Source of the DNA: Kineococcus endophyticus | GTDB lineage: Bacteria; Actinomycetota; Actinomycetes; Actinomycetales; Kineococcaceae | DNA: 64,000 nt | Assembly: GCF_040796495.1 (NCBI RefSeq) | Contig: NZ_JBFNQN010000010.1 | Span: 124,001 to 188,000, forward strand | Direction: 5' to 3' | Shown here: piece after piece, positions 58,744 through 64,000 of the stretch | How the letters are laid out: each line of letters begins with the position of its first letter | Numbering within the stretch: the stretch's first letter is position 1 | Translations under genes and position numbers: made by a program | Notes under the pieces: generated by a model | What the model was told of the DNA's origin: nothing | Seen by the model: the letters and a program-made list of their open reading frames with translations, nothing else | Databases searched by the model: none

Positions 58744-59670
58744 TCAGTGGTCGTCGCCCGTGAGCGCGTCCTCCACCTTCGTCACCACGTTCTGCGCCCC
58801 CTGCAGGTGCGCGCCGGCTCCCGTGCCGGGCTTGCCCGGTCCGGCGTTGCCGTCGTAGGTGACGAACTGCAACGGGTCGGGGGCGGGGAGGGTTCCGTCG
58901 TCGTCGGTCAGCGGCCGGAGTTCCTCGGCCCGGAACGGCTCACCGTCGACGAGGCTGTTTCCCGTGACCCACAGCCCCTCGCCTGCGGCGCTGCCGTTGG
59001 TCGAGGTGTAGAAGACGTGGGCGGCGTCCTTGTCCTCCCAGTCCCCGTTGGACTGCTCGATCTCGGTCTCGACGTACCCGTCCGCGATGAGCATCTGGAT
59101 GCCGAGCAACCACTGCTGCTGGTGGTAGGTGTCGCGGGCCAGGTTGAAGGCCAGCATCTCCTTGACGCCCCGGTCGTCCGTCATGTTCGCGATGCGGCTC
59201 GTCATGAGCCGGCTCTGCGCCTCGGCGGCCACGTTGGAGCGGAAGTCGGTGAGCAGGTTCCCGCTCGCGGCGATGTAGCCGGCGTTCCACGGGTTCCCCA
59301 GGCTGTCCGTCGGGCGAGCCCCGCCGCCGGAGACGATGGCGTGCTGGACGTTCTGGCCGCCGAGCACAGCCGCGAGGGCCGGGTTCGCCGCGGCGGCCTT
59401 GTCGGTCGCCTCGCCGGGAGCGCCCTCGAGCAGGCGGGCGAGCATGACGGTGAGCATCTCGACGTGCGAGATCTCCTCCGTCCCGATGTCCATGATCATG
59501 TCCTTGTACTTGCCGGGGACGCGGCAGTTCCAGCCCTGGAACAGGTACTGCATCATGACGGTCATCTCGCCGAACTGACCGCCGAGGATCTCCTGGAACT
59601 TCGCGGCGAACAGGGCGTCCGGCTTCTCGGGCCTGGCCGTGAACTGGAGTTCTCGGGTGTGCCGGTACAC
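58744..59670 (-). CDS. Manganese (non-haem) catalase
   Basis: 308 residues, matching bacterial manganese catalases from start to end. The N-terminus MYRHTRELQF and GGQFGEMTVMMQYLFQGWNC are family signatures. Dimanganese ligands are visible: Glu in FGEMTVM, Glu and His in IGTEEISHVEML, Glu in NVAAEAQSR and His in ARDTYHQQQWL. It decomposes hydrogen peroxide in the cytoplasm. GTG behind GAGAGAGGTG. It ends an operon with a Rieske protein, a zinc alcohol dehydrogenase and a FUSC membrane protein, and is followed by a strong terminator. Confidence 0.96.
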   Translation of the reverse strand: MYRHTRELQFTARPEKPDALFAAKFQEILGGQFGEMTVMMQYLFQGWNCRVPGKYKDMIMDIGTEEISHVEMLTVMLARLLEGAPGEATDKAAAANPALAAVLGGQNVQHAIVSGGGARPTDSLGNPWNAGYIAASGNLLTDFRSNVAAEAQSRLMTSRIANMTDDRGVKEMLAFNLARDTYHQQQWLLGIQMLIADGYVETEIEQSNGDWEDKDAAHVFYTSTNGSAAGEGLWVTGNSLVDGEPFRAEELRPLTDDDGTLPAPDPLQFVTYDGNAGPGKPGTGAGAHLQGAQNVVTKVEDALTGDDH

Positions 59671-59682
59671 GGGGCACCTCTC

Positions 59683-60825
59683 TCAGTCGCGGGAACGACG
59701 GTTCCGTCGTGCCCGCCACCTACCCGGGGTCGGTAGACGCAAACCGCTGCGGCGCGGGAGGTCGGGGTCCGGTCGCAGCCAGGGGGTGGGGGCCACGACC
59801 TCCGCGTCGTCGGTGTCGGCGGGTGTGCGCACGTCCAGCGCACCGAGGCACCGGCGCAACGCGGTCACGACCGCCCCGGCGCTCTGGCGGTCGCGCTCCG
59901 TCGAGAACTTCGCGGTCGACTCGGCGGCCGACAGGCGCTGCAACGCGGTGCGCAGAGCGGTGCGCGTCGCGTCGTCGTCCTCCCGCTCGCGCAGGACCGC
60001 CGCCAGCGCACCGAGGACGTCGGCCGTCGGCCACCGCAGGCCGGCCGGCAGCGCGACCTCCGCGTCCCGCGGGGTGAGCGACTCCACGAGGAGTTCGGTG
60101 AGTTCCTCGACGCGGACGGCGAGGTTCTCCAGGGCGACGCCCGTGACGTGCTGCTGCCGCACGGTCTCCACGTGGCGCAGCGCCCGGACGTTCCCCGCGA
60201 CGGACTCCTCGGTCTCCTCCCGGCTGCGGCGCAGCGACTCCCGCACGGGTGCCACGGAGCGCAGCCGCTCGGCCCACTCCTGCGGTCCCGGCGGGTCGTC
60301 CCGGCGCAGACCCTCGGCGAGGTCCTCGAGCTGGTCGGCGAGCGTGGTGGCCAGGCGCTGCACGGCGTCCTGCGACTGCGCGAGCGGCAGCGACGGCAGG
60401 ACCGTGTTCACCGCCACGGCCACGCAGCCCCCGAGCAGGGTGAGCACCGTGTACCCGACGGCGTACTGGACGGGGTGCTGCACGCCGACGACGAGGACGA
60501 ACAACCCGACGGTGAGCACCCAGCTGCCCTGGTCGGCGAAGAGCCGCCACCCGGCGAGCAGGGTGGCGAGGAACACCACGAGGGGGACGACGAGCAGGTC
60601 GCGTCCCAGCAGTTCGGCGACGACGAGCGAGACCAGCGCACCGCAGACGATGGCGGCGACGGCCCGGGCGGAGTTGCGGACGGAACTGCGGACGGTCGAG
60701 TACGAGCCGACGACCGCCCCCAGGGGCGCGAAGTACGGGTACGTCTGCGCGATCTCCCAGGGCAGCGCCAACGCGATGAGCCAGGCCAGGGTGGCGGCGA
60801 GCGCGGTGCGCGCCGCCAACCCCAC
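59683..60825 (-). CDS. FUSC-family membrane protein
   Basis: 380 residues from GTG 60825. About six membrane helices lie in the first 150 residues (ALAATLAWLIALALPWEIAQ, YFAPLGAVVGSYSTVRSSVR, FVLVVGVQHPVQYAVGYTVL), then a long cytoplasmic helical region. This is the layout of FUSC/aromatic-acid-exporter-like proteins, here a half-size single module. A CTG at 60852, overlapping the upstream stop, would add nine residues and is a possible start. No transport substrate can be assigned. The gene lies 12 bp before the catalase. Confidence 0.82.
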   Translation of the reverse strand: MGLAARTALAATLAWLIALALPWEIAQTYPYFAPLGAVVGSYSTVRSSVRNSARAVAAIVCGALVSLVVAELLGRDLLVVPLVVFLATLLAGWRLFADQGSWVLTVGLFVLVVGVQHPVQYAVGYTVLTLLGGCVAVAVNTVLPSLPLAQSQDAVQRLATTLADQLEDLAEGLRRDDPPGPQEWAERLRSVAPVRESLRRSREETEESVAGNVRALRHVETVRQQHVTGVALENLAVRVEELTELLVESLTPRDAEVALPAGLRWPTADVLGALAAVLREREDDDATRTALRTALQRLSAAESTAKFSTERDRQSAGAVVTALRRCLGALDVRTPADTDDAEVVAPTPWLRPDPDLPRRSGLRLPTPGRWRARRNRRSRD

Positions 60826-60848
60826 CCGGGGACGGCGGGCCAGGAATC

Positions 60849-62045
60849 TCAGGGCTCGAGCACGACCTTGATGCAGTCGTCGTCCTTGGCCTGGAACATG
60901 GCGTAGGCGTCCGGCGCGTCCTCCAGCGGGACGCGGTGCGTCGTGAGGTCCATCACTCCCAGCGGGTCGGACGGGTCCTCCACCAGCGGCAGGAGGTCGT
61001 CGATCCACGCCTTGACGTTGCACTGGCCCATGCGCAGCTGCAACTGCTTGTCGAACATCGTCATCATCGGCATCGGGTCCGCCTCGCCGCCGTAGACGCC
61101 GGACAGGGAGATGGTGCCGCCGCGGCGGACGGCGTCCACGGCCGTGCGGACGGCCCACAGCCGGTCGATCCCACCGGTCTCCATGACCTTCTGCGCGACC
61201 TTGTCCGGCAGCAGGCCGACCGCGGTCTGCGCGGCCTTGGCGATCGCGCCCTCGGCTCCGCCGTGCGCCTCCATGCCCACCGCGTCGAGCACCGCGTCGG
61301 GGCCGCGGCCGTCGGTGCGGTCGCGCAGCTGGGCCGGCACGTCGGCGCCGCTGGCGTCGGTGAGGTCGATCGCGGTGACACCGTGGCGCTCGGCCATCGC
61401 CCGGCGCTCCGGGACGGGGTCGACGGCCACGACCTCGTAGCCGAGGTGCCGGCCGATGCGGGCGGCGAACTGGCCGACGGGTCCGAGCCCGAGGACGGCC
61501 AGCGTCCCGCCCTCGGGGACGTCTGCGTACCGGACGCCCTGCCAGGCCGTCGGCAGGATGTCGGACAGGAACAGGTAGCGGTCGTCGGGCAGGTCGTTCC
61601 CGACCCGGACCGGGTTGTAGTCGGCGTGGCGGACCCGCAGGTACTGCGCCTGCCCGCCGGGCACCGACCCGTAGAGCGACGTGTACCCGTACAGGGCGGC
61701 ACCGCTGCCCTTCTCGCGGACCTGGGTGGTCTCGCACTGCGTCGTCAGCCCGCGCTCGCACATCCAGCAGTGCCCGCAGGAGATCGTGAACGGGATGACG
61801 ACGCGGTCGCCGACGGTGAGGTTCGTCACCTCCGGGCCGACGGCCTCGACGATCCCCATGGGTTCGTGGCCCAGGACGTCCCCCTTCGCCAGGTAGGGGG
61901 CCAGGACCTCGTACAGGTGCAGGTCGGACCCGCAGATGGCGGTCGACGTGATCCGCACGACCGCGTCGGTGGGTTCGACGACCTCGGGGTCGGGCACGTC
62001 CTCGACGCGCACCGACCGCTTCCCCTGCCACGTCAGCGCTCTCAC
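60849..62045 (-). CDS. Zinc-dependent alcohol dehydrogenase (glutathione-independent formaldehyde dehydrogenase-like)
   Basis: 398 residues, medium-chain dehydrogenase family. Catalytic zinc: STAICGSDLHLYE and LGHEPMGIVE; structural zinc CGHCWMCERGLTTQC; Rossmann motif VLGLGPVGQFAARIGRHLG. The 398 length and SDLHLYEVLAPYL are typical of the formaldehyde-dehydrogenase-like branch found in actinobacteria. The GTG start at 62045 has AGGGG 6 nt upstream. Substrate could be formaldehyde or another small aldehyde or alcohol. Operon partner of a manganese catalase. Confidence 0.9.
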   Translation of the reverse strand: MRALTWQGKRSVRVEDVPDPEVVEPTDAVVRITSTAICGSDLHLYEVLAPYLAKGDVLGHEPMGIVEAVGPEVTNLTVGDRVVIPFTISCGHCWMCERGLTTQCETTQVREKGSGAALYGYTSLYGSVPGGQAQYLRVRHADYNPVRVGNDLPDDRYLFLSDILPTAWQGVRYADVPEGGTLAVLGLGPVGQFAARIGRHLGYEVVAVDPVPERRAMAERHGVTAIDLTDASGADVPAQLRDRTDGRGPDAVLDAVGMEAHGGAEGAIAKAAQTAVGLLPDKVAQKVMETGGIDRLWAVRTAVDAVRRGGTISLSGVYGGEADPMPMMTMFDKQLQLRMGQCNVKAWIDDLLPLVEDPSDPLGVMDLTTHRVPLEDAPDAYAMFQAKDDDCIKVVLEP

Positions 62046-62082
62046 GCGGTGCCCCTGCCCGCTGGGCCCGGTGCGAAACCCC

Positions 62083-62964
62083 TCACAGCGGGGGACCGAC
62101 GACGCGGGCCTGCACGCGGCCGTCGGCGACGCGGGTGCGCACGGTGGGCTGCGGCGCCGTCGCCGGCCCGTCCAGGACGTCGCCGTCGGCGAACCGGAAG
62201 CGGCTGGCGTGCCAGGGGCAGGTGATCGTCGTGGCGCCGCCCTCGCCGGAGACCTCGCCCTCGTGCAGGGCCGCACCGAGGTGCGTGCAGGTGTCGGTGA
62301 GGGCGAGGACGTCGTCGCCGCGGCGCAGGACGCACAGCGGTGCGTCGCCGATCCACCGCTGCACCGGCCGGCCCTCCGGCAGCTCCGCCAGGGCGCCGAT
62401 GTCGGAGAACTCCTGACCGTCCCCCGCGAGGTGGACGAGGTGCTCGGCGTGGTTCGGCCCCGCGGCCCACCGGTAGGCGAGGTGTCCGCCCAGGGCGCCG
62501 GCCGCGCCCGCTGCCACCGTGCCGGCCGTCCGCAGCAGCCGGGCGTGCCGGCGCGCGAACAGCGACGCGGTCCAGAGGGTGGCGGCCACGGCATTCCCGG
62601 CCGCGTGCACGATCGCCGTGCGCTGCTGGTCGGGGTGCAGGTCCACGTAGTCGGCCCAGCCCGCCAGGGCCGTCGGCGCGACGGTCGCCACGCTCACGGC
62701 GGCCAGGCCGCGGGCGGGCACGTCCAGGGCCCGGCCCCCGGGCAGCAGGGAGGCGACGTCGAGCAGCAGGGCCGACACGGACGTGCCGACGGGGACCATG
62801 GCCAGCGCGGGATGGGCCGGGTGGCCCGCCGGGCGGCCGTGCAGCAGGCCGCGCACGGCCCCACCGGGCAGCAGGCGGTCGGCGGTGTCCTTGGCGCGCT
62901 CGGCCACCGGGTCGAGGACGGTCCACCGCGAGGGGGCGTCGAAGAGGGAGCTCAGGAGGGGCAT
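62083..62964 (-). CDS. DUF2231 membrane protein with C-terminal Rieske domain
   Basis: 293 residues. A DUF2231-like membrane part (about 45-165; HPAHPALAMVPVGTSVSALLL) is followed by a Rieske [2Fe-2S] domain (about 190-285) with both ligand pairs: CTHLGAALHEGE and CPWHASRF. Such fusions are probably electron-transfer proteins at the membrane. First gene of the operon, 37 bp before the dehydrogenase. ATG start at 62964. Confidence 0.88.
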   Translation of the reverse strand: MPLLSSLFDAPSRWTVLDPVAERAKDTADRLLPGGAVRGLLHGRPAGHPAHPALAMVPVGTSVSALLLDVASLLPGGRALDVPARGLAAVSVATVAPTALAGWADYVDLHPDQQRTAIVHAAGNAVAATLWTASLFARRHARLLRTAGTVAAGAAGALGGHLAYRWAAGPNHAEHLVHLAGDGQEFSDIGALAELPEGRPVQRWIGDAPLCVLRRGDDVLALTDTCTHLGAALHEGEVSGEGGATTITCPWHASRFRFADGDVLDGPATAPQPTVRTRVADGRVQARVVGPPL

Positions 62965-63013
62965 GGGTCCGTGCTACGCCCCCGGTCGCGAGCCCGCGCG
63001 GTGGAAGCCCGGT

Positions 63014-63038
63014 GTTTCCGAGCGGTGCCGCGGGGTAG
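63014..63038 (+). promoter_or_regulatory. Sigma-B/F-like promoter before the epimerase gene
   Basis: GTTT, 15 bp, GGGTAG, with the -10 about 35 bp before the ATG. The general-stress sigma consensus in actinobacteria and bacilli is close to GTTT-N14-17-GGGTAT. One mismatch in the -10. Confidence 0.5.
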
Positions 63039-63072
63039 GCGCCCCGGGAACCGCTGAGAGGGGAGTGCCGGC

Positions 63073-64000
63073 ATGAAGGTCGCCGTGACGGGTGCGACGG
63101 GGAACGTGGGGACCGCGCTGCTGCGCCGTCTCGACGGGACGGACACCGAGGTGGTGGGCGTCTGCCGCAGGCTGCCGGAACCCACCGGAGCCTGGGCCGA
63201 CGTGCGCTGGGTCCAGCAGGACGTCGCCGGCCCGGACGCCGTGCAACGGCTCACGGACGCGTTCGCGGGGGTCGACGCCGTCGTGCACACCGCGTGGCTC
63301 ATCCAGCCGGCCCGCGACCCGGGCGAGATGGCGCGGGTGAACCTCACGGGCAGCGAGAACGTCGTTCGGGCCGCGCTCGCCGCGGGTGTCCCGCACGTGG
63401 TGCACCTGTCCTCGGTCGGGGCCTACGCCACCCACCCCGTCGACGACGCACGGGTCGACGAGTCCTGGCCGACGGACGGGATCTCCCCCTCGCAGTACTC
63501 CCGGGAGAAGGCCGCCGTCGAGTCGCACCTGGACGTGGTGGAACGCGACCACCCCGAACTCCTCGTCACGCGGGTCCGTCCGGCGCTGGTGTTCCAGCGC
63601 GACGCCGGCAGCGAGATCGCCCGGTACTTCCTCGGACCGTTCGTGCCGACCCGGTTGCTCCGGCGCGTCCCGTTGCCGGTGCTCCCGCTGCCCGAACGCC
63701 TGCGGTTCCAGGTGGTGCACGCCGACGACCTCGCCGACGCCTTGGCCCGCATCCTGGAACGGGCGCCGGGTGGTGCGTTCAACGTGGCCGACGAGCCCGT
63801 CCTGCGGGGCAGGGACCTGGCGCTGTCGCTGAACGCGCCGCGCTGGTTCCCGGTGAACCGCCGGGTGGTGCGGGCCGCCGCCGACCTGACGTACCGGGCG
63901 CACGTCCACCCGGTCCAGCCGGGCTGGCTGGACCTGGGTTTCGGGGTCCCCGTCATGGACACCACCCGGGCGCGGGAGGAACTCGGGTGGCGCCCGGTTC
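63073..64000 (+). CDS. NAD-dependent epimerase/dehydratase, 5' part
   Basis: Runs off the right edge after 309 codons. Extended short-chain dehydrogenase: VTGATGNVGTALLRRL (NAD loop), LSSVGAY (Ser) and YSREKAAVE (catalytic Tyr and Lys). ATG behind GAGAGGGGAG. Substrate unknown; atypical SDR members near oxidative-stress genes often act on sugar nucleotides or quinones. Divergent from the Rieske/catalase operon. Confidence 0.88.
   Translation, partial: MKVAVTGATGNVGTALLRRLDGTDTEVVGVCRRLPEPTGAWADVRWVQQDVAGPDAVQRLTDAFAGVDAVVHTAWLIQPARDPGEMARVNLTGSENVVRAALAAGVPHVVHLSSVGAYATHPVDDARVDESWPTDGISPSQYSREKAAVESHLDVVERDHPELLVTRVRPALVFQRDAGSEIARYFLGPFVPTRLLRRVPLPVLPLPERLRFQVVHADDLADALARILERAPGGAFNVADEPVLRGRDLALSLNAPRWFPVNRRVVRAAADLTYRAHVHPVQPGWLDLGFGVPVMDTTRAREELGWRPV

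Overview
This 64 kb window has very high GC, a strong GTG-start bias and dense operons whose genes overlap by ATGA or GTGA. It looks like part of the chromosome of a motile, stress-tolerant actinobacterium. The mix of chemoreceptors, CheB/CheR, many c-di-GMP proteins, PP2C/RsbW/STAS partner-switching proteins and a manganese catalase would suit Kineococcus or a relative; that assignment is inference. There is no rRNA, insertion sequence, phage or CRISPR array. One tRNA gene, tRNA-Thr(TGT), is present.

Layout. 1-3639: 4-hydroxybenzoate to protocatechuate to beta-ketoadipate genes (pobA, pcaH, pcaG, start of pcaB) on the minus strand, with a divergent IclR regulator. 3683-6609: a small LuxR-type regulator, tRNA-Thr, an isochorismatase-family hydrolase and a thiamine-diphosphate 2-keto acid decarboxylase. 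6692-9187: a chemoreceptor with a solute-binding lipoprotein. 9171-18635: a nine-gene minus-strand sugar operon (GH4 glycosidase, ABC importer, AgaS-like isomerase, sugar kinase, PfkB kinase, class II aldolase, Gfo/Idh dehydrogenase) that fits galactosamine/GalNAc or a related amino sugar. Its divergent DeoR regulator carries a frameshift.

19656-24649: a bacteriophytochrome-PP2C phosphatase, a LOV-PP2C phosphatase and an RsbW-like kinase in tandem, readable as a red-light plus blue-light input into partner switching. 24771-29348: a second sugar ABC importer translationally coupled to a stand-alone YcaO protein. 29353-44725 (minus strand): signalling operons with a chemoreceptor, GGDEF/EAL and GGDEF proteins, a polysaccharide-deacetylase-like protein, a PAS/GAF-PP2C phosphatase, two histidine kinases without adjacent response regulators, and a degenerate RsbW-like protein. 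Sigma-28-like promoters can be recognised upstream of both chemoreceptors.

44923-46959: a xylose-isomerase-like TIM-barrel protein and a malic enzyme gene disrupted by a roughly 51 bp internal inversion. 47240-53847: tandem ANTAR proteins, CheR-PAS and CheB, a small HTH protein, two STAS proteins and another degenerate RsbW-like protein. 53904-56985: a translationally coupled set of uncertain function (acyl-CoA-dehydrogenase-like, PIG-L deacetylase/methyltransferase fusion, GT2). 56997-58442: a DUF222-HNH protein. 58744-62964: an oxidative-stress-type operon (Rieske/DUF2231, zinc alcohol dehydrogenase, FUSC membrane protein, manganese catalase) ending at a strong hairpin. 63073-end: the start of an NAD-dependent epimerase behind a sigma-B-like promoter.

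Overall the window is dominated by environmental sensing feeding phosphatase/kinase/anti-anti-sigma modules and c-di-GMP, with catabolic operons for aromatics and sugars. Start choices rest on Shine-Dalgarno position, stop/start overlaps and family length. Regulatory sites were found by eye and are weaker than the gene calls.
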